From Actinomycetota bacterium (GTDB lineage Bacteria; Actinomycetota; Actinomycetes; Nanopelagicales; Nanopelagicaceae), in contig RFMK01000132.1 in the NCBI GenBank assembly GCA_009927705.1, forward strand, positions 1-30,539: a stretch of DNA of 30,539 nt, given 5' to 3'. This document shows positions 1 through 7,913 of this stretch, in pieces. The notes under the pieces were generated by a model. That model did not search any database and was not told where the DNA came from. It worked only from the letters and a program-made list of their open reading frames with translations. Made by a program: the position numbers and the translations under genes. Numbering within the stretch: the first letter of the stretch is position 1; each line of letters begins with the position of its first letter.

Positions 1-411
1 GGTCCAGCTGCGATCACAAATGAAGAACTCGCGTGGGAGCGCAGCGGTGATACCGCGCAAGGTGGCGAGTTATTCCGCAACAACTGCGCTATGTGCCACA
101 ACTTTGCTGGTCAAGGTGGCGCGCTCACTCAAGGTAAATATGCTCCGTCAGTCATGGGCGTTGAACCAAAACATATTTACGAAGCGATGCTCACTGGCCC
201 ACAAGCCATGCCAGTTTTCTCTGACAATGTCATTACTCCGGAAGAAAAACTTTCCATCATTAAATGGATCAAGCACGCTGAAACGGAACCGGCTCTCGGT
301 GGTGCAGCCCTCGGTCGCGTTGGTCCAGTAACAGAAGGTTTATTGGCATGGACTCTTGGACTGGGACTTCTCATTGGCGTTGCTGTCTGGCTCACAACGA
401 AGGCGCGATAA
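1..411 (+). CDS. qcrC: Cytochrome bc1 complex diheme cytochrome c subunit QcrC, C-terminal part
   Basis: The reading frame is open from the first base of the window, so the N-terminus lies upstream. The visible 136 residues contain one CxxCH heme c motif (CAMCH, around residue 31) followed by a short cytochrome c fold. A single C-terminal transmembrane helix (about residues 113-131) ends in a basic tail. In Actinobacteria QcrC carries two heme c groups and replaces a soluble cytochrome c, passing electrons from the bc complex directly to the aa3 oxidase. The motif seen here would be the second heme site. qcrA follows three bases after the stop, in the usual qcrCAB order. The identity rests on the heme motif, the C-terminal anchor and the neighbours. 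Confidence 0.93.
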   Translation, partial: GPAAITNEELAWERSGDTAQGGELFRNNCAMCHNFAGQGGALTQGKYAPSVMGVEPKHIYEAMLTGPQAMPVFSDNVITPEEKLSIIKWIKHAETEPALGGAALGRVGPVTEGLLAWTLGLGLLIGVAVWLTTKAR

Positions 412-414
412 ATA

Positions 415-1410
415 ATGTCGAATGAATTAGCTCCACTAACCGATCCAGGATTACCTGAACACGTTCATAGAAAAGCAGATGTAGATCCTCGCGCTGCCAA
501 GAAGGCGGAGCGACAAGTTGGAATTCTCTTCTTGCTTTCCGTTGTGGGAACGCTTCTCTTTATCTATGCATATGTTGGTATTGATGAATCTATTTTCATC
601 TTCCTACCGGTGCTCGGAAATACCAATGCTCACCAACTTTTCCTTGGTCTGGGACTTGCCATGGCGCTCTTCTTCATTGGAATGGCGGCTGTACATTGGG
701 CAAAGACTTTGATGCCCGACCATGAAGTTATCGATCAACGTAAAGAACAACGTTCAAAGGATGAGGACCGTTCAGCTTTCGTCTCGACGGTAAAAGAACG
801 AGCAGGTGAAGCAGGTTTAGGTCGCCGACCTTTCATCAAGCGCACAATGGGTCTCGCGCTTGGACTCGTTGGACTTTCACCAATCTTGCTCCTTCGCGAT
901 CTTGGTCCGTTGCCAGAAAATGAATTGAACGAGACAAACTGGAAAGCAGGAACGCGCCTCGTAACCGACCCAGGTGATCGTCCAATTAAGCCATCGGATC
1001 TCGAAGTCGGAGGAGTTGCGCAGGTTCAGCCGGCGTTTCCCGAAGGAAAAGTTCGTCATCTCGACGACATCGGAAAAGATTCTGTCCTTCTTATCCGTAT
1101 ACGCCCAGAAGAGTTCAATCTCGACGCCGAGCGTCTCTCGTGGACTCATGAAGGAATCATTGCCTTCTCCAAGATCTGCTCTCATATGGGTTGCGCTGTT
1201 GCTTTGTACGAACAGACAACAAAGCACCTACTCTGCCCATGCCATCAATCAACTTTCGATGTCACTCGCGCAGCAAAAGTTATCTTTGGACCAGCAGCTC
1301 GTCCGCTGCCACAATTAGCCATTACCGTCGACAGTGAGGGTTACCTCGTGGCAAAGGCGCCATTTAATCAAGCCGTCGGCCCAAGTTTCTGGGAGCGTGA
1401 TTCCAAGTGA
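415..1410 (+). CDS. qcrA: Rieske iron-sulfur subunit of the cytochrome bc1 complex, QcrA
   Basis: This 331-residue protein transfers electrons from menaquinol to the cytochrome c subunit through a 2Fe-2S cluster. The cluster motifs are CSHMGC (C255, H257, C260) and CPCH (C274, C276, H277). C255, H257, C274 and H277 are the expected ligands, and C260/C276 the expected disulfide. Actinobacterial QcrA has three N-terminal membrane helices, seen here near residues 35-55, 74-96 and 144-160. The third is preceded by a twin-arginine motif, RRPFIK at residues 137-142, which fits the combined Sec/Tat insertion known for the Streptomyces protein. The ATG lies three bases after qcrC, and the gene overlaps qcrB by four bases (GTGA), so translation is probably coupled. 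Confidence 0.96.
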   Translation: MSNELAPLTDPGLPEHVHRKADVDPRAAKKAERQVGILFLLSVVGTLLFIYAYVGIDESIFIFLPVLGNTNAHQLFLGLGLAMALFFIGMAAVHWAKTLMPDHEVIDQRKEQRSKDEDRSAFVSTVKERAGEAGLGRRPFIKRTMGLALGLVGLSPILLLRDLGPLPENELNETNWKAGTRLVTDPGDRPIKPSDLEVGGVAQVQPAFPEGKVRHLDDIGKDSVLLIRIRPEEFNLDAERLSWTHEGIIAFSKICSHMGCAVALYEQTTKHLLCPCHQSTFDVTRAAKVIFGPAARPLPQLAITVDSEGYLVAKAPFNQAVGPSFWERDSK

Positions 1411-2996
1411 GCGCACGTGAACGCATTGCAGGAAATGTCGCCAACTATGTAGATGAGCGCACTGGCTCAGCGAAATGGTTAAAGAAAACTCTCACCAAAG
1501 TTTTCCCTGACCACTGGTCCTTCATGCTCGGCGAGGTTGTTCTTTACTCATTCATCATCCTGCTTCTCTCTGGAACATTCTTAACTTTCTGGTTTGACCC
1601 TTCTATGCGCGAAGTTGAATATGAAGGCTCATACGAACCGCTCTCAGGATTGAAGATGTCGGCCGCATATGCGTCGACGCTACATATTTCTTTCGACGTT
1701 CGCGGTGGATTATTGATGCGCCAAATTCATCACTGGGCGGCGCTTATTTTTATGGCGGCAATGGTTGCTCACTTGATGCGCGTCTTCTTTACTGGCGCCT
1801 TCCGCAAACCACGTGAATTCAATTGGATTATTGGTGTTGGACTTTTGACTCTTGGCATTGTCGAAGGCTTCCTTGGCTATTCACTTCCTGATGACTTGCT
1901 TTCAGGAACAGGTATCCGCATCGCTGAAGCAATAATTCAAGCGCTTCCGGTGGTTGGTTCCTATCTTGCCTATTTTGTTTTTGGTGGGGCATTTCCTGGT
2001 GAAGTCTTTATCCAACGCATTTACACCGTACATATCCTTCTCATCCCAGGAATTTTCCTTGCACTTATCACCGCGCACTTAATGCTGGTCTGGTATCAGA
2101 AACACACTCAATATCCTGGCCCAGGTCGCACAGAGAAGAACGTTGTGGGCTATCCACTAATGCCCGTCTACATGGCGAAAGCTGGAGGATTCTTCTTCAT
2201 CGTCTTTGGGATTACTGCATTCCTCGGCGCAGTTGCTTCAATTAACCCAATCTGGCTCTATGGCCCTTACACGCCAGGTCAGATCTCTGCTGGATCACAA
2301 CCGGACTGGTACATGGGTTGGCTCGATGGACTTGTTCGCATGGCTCCCCCGCTAGAAACTCACGCCTTCGGATTTACTATTTCATGGAACATTCTCATTC
2401 CAGGATTAATCATTCCCGGCATCATCTTTACTGGAATGGCTCTGTATCCATTTATCGAAAGTTGGATGACTGATGACAAGCGCGAACACCATCTCCTTGA
2501 CCGCCCACGTAACGCCCCAAATCGCACCGCTCTCGGCGCTATGTCCATCACCTTCATGTTGGTCGCACTCATCAATGGCGGTAACGACTTGATCGCTACG
2601 CACTTTGATCTCTCCATTAATCAAATCATGTGGGGCACGCGCATCGGAATCATTGTTCTTCCACCTCTTGCCTTCGTGATCACAAAGCGGATTTGTCTAT
2701 CGCTACAGCGTGCTGATCGCGAACTTGTGCTGCATGGACGCGAAACAGGTCGCCTGGTGATGTTGCCGCATGGCGAGTTCATTGAAGTACATGAGCCGCT
2801 CTCTCCATTCAAGGCCTACACCTTGACGCAGCATGAACAACCAGCTGCCATCGCACCTGCTGCTGAGGATCTCAACGGTGTCCGTAATCCCAAAGGTGCT
2901 CGCGCCAAGCTTCAAGCTCGTCTATCGCGAGCTCATCAAGAGCAGATTGCAAAACCAACATCACAAGAGATGTTGGAAATCGAAGACCACCACTAA
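1407..2996 (+). CDS. qcrB: Cytochrome b subunit of the cytochrome bc1 complex, QcrB
   Basis: This 529-residue integral membrane protein holds the two b hemes and the quinol sites of the respiratory bcc complex. The paired heme-ligand histidines are visible in helix B (IHHWAALIF and MVAHLMRVF) and helix D (YTVHILLIPG and ITAHLMLVW). A PDDLLSGTG segment follows helix C. The Qo-site PEWY motif appears as PDWY (SQPDWYMGW). The protein carries a long polar cytoplasmic C-terminus of roughly 120 residues, normal for actinobacterial QcrB. The GTG start overlaps the qcrA stop by four bases. The stop codon is only four bases from the end of the convergent SRPBCC gene. Confidence 0.96.
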   Translation: MSARERIAGNVANYVDERTGSAKWLKKTLTKVFPDHWSFMLGEVVLYSFIILLLSGTFLTFWFDPSMREVEYEGSYEPLSGLKMSAAYASTLHISFDVRGGLLMRQIHHWAALIFMAAMVAHLMRVFFTGAFRKPREFNWIIGVGLLTLGIVEGFLGYSLPDDLLSGTGIRIAEAIIQALPVVGSYLAYFVFGGAFPGEVFIQRIYTVHILLIPGIFLALITAHLMLVWYQKHTQYPGPGRTEKNVVGYPLMPVYMAKAGGFFFIVFGITAFLGAVASINPIWLYGPYTPGQISAGSQPDWYMGWLDGLVRMAPPLETHAFGFTISWNILIPGLIIPGIIFTGMALYPFIESWMTDDKREHHLLDRPRNAPNRTALGAMSITFMLVALINGGNDLIATHFDLSINQIMWGTRIGIIVLPPLAFVITKRICLSLQRADRELVLHGRETGRLVMLPHGEFIEVHEPLSPFKAYTLTQHEQPAAIAPAAEDLNGVRNPKGARAKLQARLSRAHQEQIAKPTSQEMLEIEDHH

Positions 2997-3000
2997 AGCG

Positions 3001-3468
3001 CTACTGCGCTTCGCAGTACTCCTTCAATCTCACTAGTGTCTTTGCGACCGCTTTCTGGACATATGGATAAGCCTTACGTGCCTTGAGCCAGAAGTTCAAT
3101 GGGGTTTGTGTTCCATCGAAACTCTCGGTGACTACTGTCTGGTTTGGAGAGATCTCCTTAAACTCATAGCGCCAGATCCAACGCCCTACATGCCGCCAGG
3201 CAATCAGGCGATTCTCCTCGAATTCAACCACCGTGTTGGTGATTCGGTACTTAACGCCAATCTCCATATTCATTCCGAACTTATCCCCCAACGACAAGCG
3301 AGATGGACCTTTGATCACAGATTTCACAGATTTCGTTCCATCAATGATTGGATGAAGAGAAGGGTTGGCAACGACATCAAAGACTTTTGAAGCTGGGGCA
3401 TTAATGATGATTGATGCGGACTTAATTCGTGGGTTTCCAGTTTCGAAAATATCGGCGCGCACAGTCAT
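3001..3468 (-). CDS. SRPBCC-family (polyketide cyclase/dehydrase-like) protein
   Basis: The 155-residue product has the START/SRPBCC layout. It begins with a beta strand and an APASKVFDVVANPSLHP helix-turn typical of the family, then alternating strands (residues 50-110), and a long C-terminal helix ending in RLKEYCEAQ. Such proteins bind small hydrophobic ligands or act as cyclases or lipid carriers, and the sequence gives no clue to the substrate. It is a single gene, pointing the opposite way to qcrB and separated from ctaF by about 30 bases. The ATG at 3468 is supported by a TAGATT hexamer exactly six bases upstream, the leaderless spacing seen repeatedly in this window. Confidence 0.8.
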   Translation of the reverse strand: MTVRADIFETGNPRIKSASIIINAPASKVFDVVANPSLHPIIDGTKSVKSVIKGPSRLSLGDKFGMNMEIGVKYRITNTVVEFEENRLIAWRHVGRWIWRYEFKEISPNQTVVTESFDGTQTPLNFWLKARKAYPYVQKAVAKTLVRLKEYCEAQ

Positions 3469-3474
3469 GTTCGT

Positions 3475-3480
3475 AATCTA
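3475..3480 (-). promoter_or_regulatory. Predicted leaderless promoter -10 element of the SRPBCC gene
   Basis: On the minus strand TAGATT is followed by six bases and then the ATG at 3468. This places the transcription start at or next to the A of the start codon. There is no Shine-Dalgarno sequence between them. TANNNT with this spacing matches known actinobacterial leaderless promoters. Confidence 0.55.
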
Positions 3481-3499
3481 GTCGCGAATGTGAAAAAGA

Positions 3500-3919
3500 C
3501 TAGTGATGCGAATCAGAGCCATATGGCGAGTTACTTGGGCGTTCATATTCAAGAACAAAGCCCATGACTGCCACCAATAAGAAACCGACTGTAATGAGCG
3601 TCAGCCACCAACCAATAATCAAACTCAGTCCAACAGCGGTCGCAGCTAGACCAACTGGCAATGGCCACCATGAATGTGGGCTGTAAAAGCCGAGCTCCCC
3701 GGCGCCATCGGAGATCATCGCTTCCGGATTATCTTCTGGAAGAACTCCCCCTGTACGGCGATTAATAAACCAGAAGTAGTAGCCAATGATGAGCGCCAAA
3801 CCTGCACTTAAGAAGATAGCGGTAACACCAAGAGGCTCGCCACCAAGCCACCAATAAATAGCGCCAACTAGTGCGTAGAACGCAAAGAGAAAAAGGAAGA
3901 GGCGATATCCCGATTTCAT
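3500..3919 (-). CDS. ctaF: Cytochrome c oxidase subunit 4, CtaF (actinobacterial type)
   Basis: This 139-residue membrane protein matches the small fourth subunit found only in actinobacterial aa3 oxidases. It has two N-terminal helices (about residues 6-27 and 31-52). A polar linker rich in acidic residues (LPEDNPEAMISDGAGELGF) leads to SPHSWWPLPVG, and two more hydrophobic stretches follow to residue 124. The SPHSWWP motif before the third helix is typical of the family. It has no redox centre of its own and stabilises the oxidase within the bcc-aa3 supercomplex. Its ATG lies three bases after the ctaD stop, so it is the last gene of a ctaCDF operon. Confidence 0.92.
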   Translation of the reverse strand: MKSGYRLFLFLFAFYALVGAIYWWLGGEPLGVTAIFLSAGLALIIGYYFWFINRRTGGVLPEDNPEAMISDGAGELGFYSPHSWWPLPVGLAATAVGLSLIIGWWLTLITVGFLLVAVMGFVLEYERPSNSPYGSDSHH

Positions 3920-3922
3920 AGA

Positions 3923-5584
3923 TTAATGACCTTCGATCTTTGAGTGATCTGGGTGATGAAGATCGAATGCTGGACGTTCCGAGCGAATCTCAGGCATGCG
4001 ATGGAAGTTATGGCGAGGTGGTGGACAGGATGTTGCCCACTCGAGTGATGAACCGTAACCCCATGGATCATCAACGGTGACCTTTGGAGATTTACGAGAG
4101 ATCCACACGTTAATGGCAAAAGGAATCATCGAGAGCGCGAGCAAAGTGGAACCAACTGTTGAAATCATATTCATAGTCGTGAAGCCATCAGTTGCGAGGT
4201 AATCCGCATACCGACGAGGGAAACCTTTGATACCTAGCCAGTGCTGGATAAGGAAGGTGGTGTGGAACCCGATAAAAAGGGTCCAGAAATGGATCTTGCC
4301 CAAAGTTTCGTTGAGCATTCTTCCGGTCATCTTGGGCCACCAGAAATAGAAGCCTGCAAACATCGCGAAGACAACGGTTCCAAAGAGAACATAGTGGAAG
4401 TGAGCCACAACAAAATATGAGGCTGACACTGCGAAATCCAACGGCGGGCTAGCCAAGATCACGCCGGTGAGGCCGCCGAGCAAGAATGTGACGAGGAATC
4501 CGAGTACCCAGATCATGGGCGTATCGAAGGAGATAGAGCCGCGCCACATCGTTCCGATCCAATTAAAGAATTTCACGCCAGTTGGAACTGCAATAAGGAA
4601 CGTCATAAAGGAGAAGAACGGCAAGAGAACTTGTCCCGATGTGTACATATGATGAGCCCAGACAGCAACCGAGAGCGCAGCAATAGCAATTGTTGCGGCA
4701 ATCAATCCTTTATAGCCGAAGATTGGCTTGCGACTGAATACCGGCAGAATTTCCGTTGCGATACCAAAGAACGGAAGCGCCAAAATGTACACCTCAGGAT
4801 GGCCGAAGAACCAGAAGAGGTGCTGCCATAACATCGCCCCGCCATTAGCTGGATCGAAAATATGCGAACCGAAAAGTCGATCAGATTCAAGACCAAGAAG
4901 TGCTGCAGCAAGTGGTGGGAATGCAATCAAAACCAGAATTGATGTGAGCAGAACGTTCCAGGAAAAGATCGACATGCGGAACATGGTCATTCCTGGTGCG
5001 CGCATCGTGAAGATCGTGGTCACAAAGTTAACGCCACCAAGAATTGTTCCGAGACCGCTAACAGCCAATCCCATAATCCAAAGATCTGCACCAACTCCAG
5101 GTGAGTAGATGTTATTTGAAAGTGGCGCATAAGCGGTCCAACCAAACGATGCAGCACCGCCTGGGCTTAAGAAACCTGCAAAAGCAACGATTCCACCAAA
5201 GAGGTAGAGCCAGTACGACAACATATTCATACGTGGGAAGGCAACATCTGCAGCTCCGATTTGGAGAGGCATGATGACATTTGCGAAACCAACAAAAAGT
5301 GGCGTCGCGAACATCAACAACATGATCGTGCCGTGCATTGTGAAAACTTGGTTGTACTGCTCTGAACTTAAGAACTGCATTCCGGGGCGAGTTAGTTCAG
5401 CCCGGATGAGAAGGGCAAGAATTCCGCCAATCAAGAACCAAGCAAACGAGGTAGCAAGATACAAATAACCGATGGTTTTGTGATCAGTAGTGGTGAGGAT
5501 CTTTACCGCCAGCTTGCCTTTCGAGGTACGTGCTGGGGTTGGAGGAATCTCTTCGGTGATGGGACGTGTTGCGTACGTTGTCAT
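3923..5584 (-). CDS. ctaD: Cytochrome c oxidase subunit I, CtaD
   Basis: This 553-residue, twelve-helix catalytic subunit of the aa3 oxidase reduces oxygen to water and pumps protons. The heme a ligand in TMHGTIMLLM, the HPEVYILALP motif with the CuB His and cross-linked Tyr, the HHMYTSGQ pair of CuB ligands, and the HFHYVLFG motif for the heme a3 and a histidines are all present and in order. The length is normal. The ATG at 5584 overlaps the ctaC stop by four bases (ATGA), indicating translational coupling. ctaE (subunit III) is not in the window. In relatives it lies just upstream of qcrC. Confidence 0.97.
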   Translation of the reverse strand: MTTYATRPITEEIPPTPARTSKGKLAVKILTTTDHKTIGYLYLATSFAWFLIGGILALLIRAELTRPGMQFLSSEQYNQVFTMHGTIMLLMFATPLFVGFANVIMPLQIGAADVAFPRMNMLSYWLYLFGGIVAFAGFLSPGGAASFGWTAYAPLSNNIYSPGVGADLWIMGLAVSGLGTILGGVNFVTTIFTMRAPGMTMFRMSIFSWNVLLTSILVLIAFPPLAAALLGLESDRLFGSHIFDPANGGAMLWQHLFWFFGHPEVYILALPFFGIATEILPVFSRKPIFGYKGLIAATIAIAALSVAVWAHHMYTSGQVLLPFFSFMTFLIAVPTGVKFFNWIGTMWRGSISFDTPMIWVLGFLVTFLLGGLTGVILASPPLDFAVSASYFVVAHFHYVLFGTVVFAMFAGFYFWWPKMTGRMLNETLGKIHFWTLFIGFHTTFLIQHWLGIKGFPRRYADYLATDGFTTMNMISTVGSTLLALSMIPFAINVWISRKSPKVTVDDPWGYGSSLEWATSCPPPRHNFHRMPEIRSERPAFDLHHPDHSKIEGH

Positions 5585-6330
5585 CCTGTGACTCCTGCCT
5601 TCAAGGATTCAATGTAATTGTCATATTCCGCTGGCGTGACAACTTTGACAGTGAATCGCATCTGTGAATGTTGGCGACCGCAGAGAATGTTGCAGAATCC
5701 ACGGTACTCGCCCAATTCATTGGCGGTGAACTCTAATTTGTTCGTTATTCCAGGAATGTTCTGCATTTGAATCATGAATTCTGGAACCCAGAAGGAGTGG
5801 ATTACATCGGAGGCAGTAAAGGTAAAGCGAACTCTCTCTCCTTGCGGCATGTAAAGCACTGGGGGTTGCGCTGGAGTTCCTGTGACTGTTGTGCCTGGGC
5901 CTGCTTCCGCATATGCAAACTGCCAGGACCATTGAATTCCGTTGACAGTTACATCGTGTACTTCGGAACTTACCGGAGTTACTTTGACGATTTCGCTCTC
6001 AGCTTTTGCGGTGTAACCAAAGAGAACAGCGACGATGATGAATGGGAGTACCGTGTAAGCAATTTCAGCTGGAATGTTGTATTGGAATTGACGAGGAAAT
6101 TCGGAATCTTCTTTCTTGCGATGGAAGATTGCGGGCCAGAGAATCAAAATCAGAGTTAGGACGCCCACGACAGCCGCGGCGAGCCATGCTCCTTGCCATA
6201 AGCCGAACGATGACTCATTCACGCTTGTTACATTTCCTGTGTGGCCGAGGCCGGTAAATTCGGGGTTCGAGCAACCAGTAAGAATGGTCGAGACGGCCAT
6301 AAGAGCCAAAACCGAAGTGCGGCGCAGCAT
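5581..6330 (-). CDS. ctaC: Cytochrome c oxidase subunit II, CtaC, lipoprotein
   Basis: Subunit II receives electrons from QcrC at the CuA centre. From the chosen start the protein has 249 residues. It begins with a lipoprotein signal peptide ending in the lipobox LTGC (Cys20), then two membrane helices and a cupredoxin domain. The CuA ligands are visible as VIHSFWVPEF and CNILCGRQHSQM. The frame could be extended 18 codons to a TTG at 6384. I prefer the ATG at 6330 because it gives a normal signal peptide and because a TATCCT -10 hexamer lies exactly six bases upstream, inside the longer version. It heads the ctaC-ctaD-ctaF operon and is divergent from the NifS-like gene. Confidence 0.95.
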   Translation of the reverse strand: MLRRTSVLALMAVSTILTGCSNPEFTGLGHTGNVTSVNESSFGLWQGAWLAAAVVGVLTLILILWPAIFHRKKEDSEFPRQFQYNIPAEIAYTVLPFIIVAVLFGYTAKAESEIVKVTPVSSEVHDVTVNGIQWSWQFAYAEAGPGTTVTGTPAQPPVLYMPQGERVRFTFTASDVIHSFWVPEFMIQMQNIPGITNKLEFTANELGEYRGFCNILCGRQHSQMRFTVKVVTPAEYDNYIESLKAGVTG

Positions 6331-6336
6331 GGGTAA

Positions 6337-6342
6337 AGGATA
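6337..6342 (-). promoter_or_regulatory. Predicted leaderless promoter -10 element of ctaCDF
   Basis: TATCCT on the minus strand, six bases before the ctaC ATG at 6330. The promoter position argues against the longer TTG-initiated form of CtaC, whose start would lie upstream of this element. Confidence 0.55.
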
Positions 6343-6373
6343 GTCGCACCTCGCATCAAGGCTCATTAGCAGG

Positions 6374-6379
6374 TAGCGT
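6374..6379 (+). promoter_or_regulatory. Predicted leaderless promoter -10 element of the NifS-like gene
   Basis: TAGCGT followed by seven bases and the GTG start at 6387. It lies 32 bases from the divergent ctaC element, so both promoters share the 56-base intergenic space. One base more spacing than the other cases makes this slightly weaker. Confidence 0.4.
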
Positions 6380-6386
6380 TCCAAGG

Positions 6387-7481
6387 GTGTCCCCTATCAC
6401 AGAGAACACTCTGCAAACTCGAGACTTCCAAAACGACCTGCCACTTCATCCGGCTGCTCGGGATTTACTCGAGTATTTCTTCGATTCTGGCTGGGCTGAC
6501 CCTTCAAAGATTCATCAGCAATCAACCGATCTTCGAAACCGCCTTGGAGTTGCGCGTGAAAGCATTGCGGCCAATCTCGGAATCGCCACGACTGAACTAG
6601 AAGTAGTTGGTGAACTCGGATTTGCATTTCAAACTGCGGTTTCTGGACTACTCGCCAATCGCGACAATCGTTTTATTTTCGGCGCCATAGATCGACAAGT
6701 CATTCATGGATTAGCTCGAGTTCACCGCAGCCATGGCGGTGAAGTTCTGACTCTTGAACCAGATTCACAAGGATTGATTGATTATCAGAGCTCTCTCACC
6801 AGAGATAGCGATGTCATTTCGTGGCAAGCGACGAATCGTGAAGTTGGGGCCAAACAAGTGGCGCCAAAAGTGCAAGAGTCTCAAGCGTTCTTTGCTGACA
6901 TGACCGCAAACTTTCCCCTAAATGCCTTGCCGCCACGTTGGGATAGCGCGGTATGGGATCCACGAATCTTCGGAGGACCGCAAGGTATTGCTTTCGTTGG
7001 AATCGCCAGTAACGGTTTGTGGCGCAATCCAGGACCTGAGATTGATAAACGTCGCGTGTATGGATCTTTTTCAAAACCGCTATTACTTGCTGCCGCTGTT
7101 GCACTTGAAAATTGGATGAAAACCGCGACCGATGATCTAAAGCGCATTGCAGAACTCAATATCGCTGCAAGAACCATGCTCCAAGAACGAATTCCGAGCG
7201 TTCAGATTGCAAGTCCGGTGAATGGCGATCCGCGTTTTCTTGCTTTTGTAATTCCGGGAGTAATCGCTGAAGAGTTGCTGAGGGCTGTTGAGAAATCTGG
7301 ATTCTTGATCGATGCTGGATCTGCGTGTGGAGCCGGAGCGTTATCGCCAAGTCACGTACTCACAGCAATGGGCTATCCCGCTGATGGAAATTTACGAGTG
7401 ACGCTTAAACCCCACCACAGCAAAGAAGTGGTGCGCGAGTTAGTAGAAGCTCTAGTTAAAGGAATCGCCGCAGGCGCATGA
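6387..7481 (+). CDS. NifS/IscS-like class V aminotransferase homologue lacking the PLP lysine
   Basis: The 364 residues align from end to end with cysteine desulfurases. The substrate-Cys loop is intact (GSACGAGALSPSHVLTAMG, Cys314), as are a TNREVG segment equivalent to NNEIG and the aspartate in FADMTAN (D171). However, the lysine that forms the PLP Schiff base, within GHKxxGPKG in IscS, is Arg193 in DPRIFGGPQG, and the preceding His is Pro. The phosphate-binding SGATE motif is VGELGFAF, the ring-stacking His is Arg103, and the Gln that contacts the PLP oxygen is Ala174. It therefore probably does not work as a PLP desulfurase. The GTG start is supported by a TAGCGT element seven bases upstream. 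It is divergent from ctaC, and its last 30 bases overlap erpA on the other strand. Intact homologues occur beside ctaC in some actinobacteria, as far as I recall. Confidence 0.85.
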   Translation: MSPITENTLQTRDFQNDLPLHPAARDLLEYFFDSGWADPSKIHQQSTDLRNRLGVARESIAANLGIATTELEVVGELGFAFQTAVSGLLANRDNRFIFGAIDRQVIHGLARVHRSHGGEVLTLEPDSQGLIDYQSSLTRDSDVISWQATNREVGAKQVAPKVQESQAFFADMTANFPLNALPPRWDSAVWDPRIFGGPQGIAFVGIASNGLWRNPGPEIDKRRVYGSFSKPLLLAAAVALENWMKTATDDLKRIAELNIAARTMLQERIPSVQIASPVNGDPRFLAFVIPGVIAEELLRAVEKSGFLIDAGSACGAGALSPSHVLTAMGYPADGNLRVTLKPHHSKEVVRELVEALVKGIAAGA

Positions 7482-7796
7482 CCCTTGGGCGTTGGGGTTA
7501 TCAATCGTGAACCCCTGCTTTTGAATAGTGTCGACAAAATCAATGGTTGCGCCCATGAGGTAAGGAGTACTCATCTTGTCGGTCACAACTTTGACCGAAC
7601 CGAATGCCGCAACGGTATCTCCATCAAGTGATCGATCATCAAAATAGAGCTGATAGCGAAGTCCTGAACAACCACCGGGTTGGACAGCAACACGGAGACT
7701 GAGGTCATCGCGACCTTCTTGGGCTAGGAGTGCGGCAACTTTCTCTGCTGCTCCCGAGGTGAGATTGATACCCGTCGTTGTTGTGTCTGCGCTCAT
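7452..7796 (-). CDS. erpA: Iron-sulfur cluster insertion protein ErpA (HesB/IscA family)
   Basis: This 114-residue A-type carrier binds a transient Fe-S cluster and passes it to target proteins. The three ligand cysteines are present: one in PGGCSGLRY and two in the C-terminal CACGDSF. I chose the ATG at 7796 because GGAGA lies about six bases upstream, and because it removes eleven poorly conserved residues from the longer frame starting at 7829. Its final 30 bases overlap the convergent NifS-like gene, and that overlap encodes both C-terminal cluster cysteines. The 117-base gap upstream separates it from the divergent nadA, a 4Fe-4S enzyme and a likely client. Confidence 0.94.
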   Translation of the reverse strand: MSADTTTTGINLTSGAAEKVAALLAQEGRDDLSLRVAVQPGGCSGLRYQLYFDDRSLDGDTVAAFGSVKVVTDKMSTPYLMGATIDFVDTIQKQGFTIDNPNAQGSCACGDSFN

Positions 7797-7913
7797 GTTT
7801 TCTCCATTTATATCTTCGCAATCGCCCAAGACTGTGAAGGTTGTAACCCGTACTTTACTCCAGGTATTCCATCATTTCGCGTCAAGAGTGAAGCGCGAGA
7901 TACTGAGCCCCTC

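Noticed and set aside
3002..3018. Perfect hairpin TACTGCG-CTT-CGCAGTA between qcrB and the SRPBCC gene, considered as a bidirectional terminator.
   Set aside because: There is no T-tract on either side and the arms encode the conserved end of the SRPBCC protein. It may still slow polymerase but cannot be called a terminator.
4728..5108. A 126-codon open frame on the plus strand inside ctaD.
   Set aside because: It is the antisense shadow of a strongly conserved gene, with no start signal and a composition explained by ctaD codons.
6331..6384. An 18-codon N-terminal extension of CtaC from a TTG codon with GGGGA upstream.
   Set aside because: The extension would move the lipoprotein signal peptide inward, and the TATCCT promoter element lies within it at exact leaderless spacing to the ATG at 6330.
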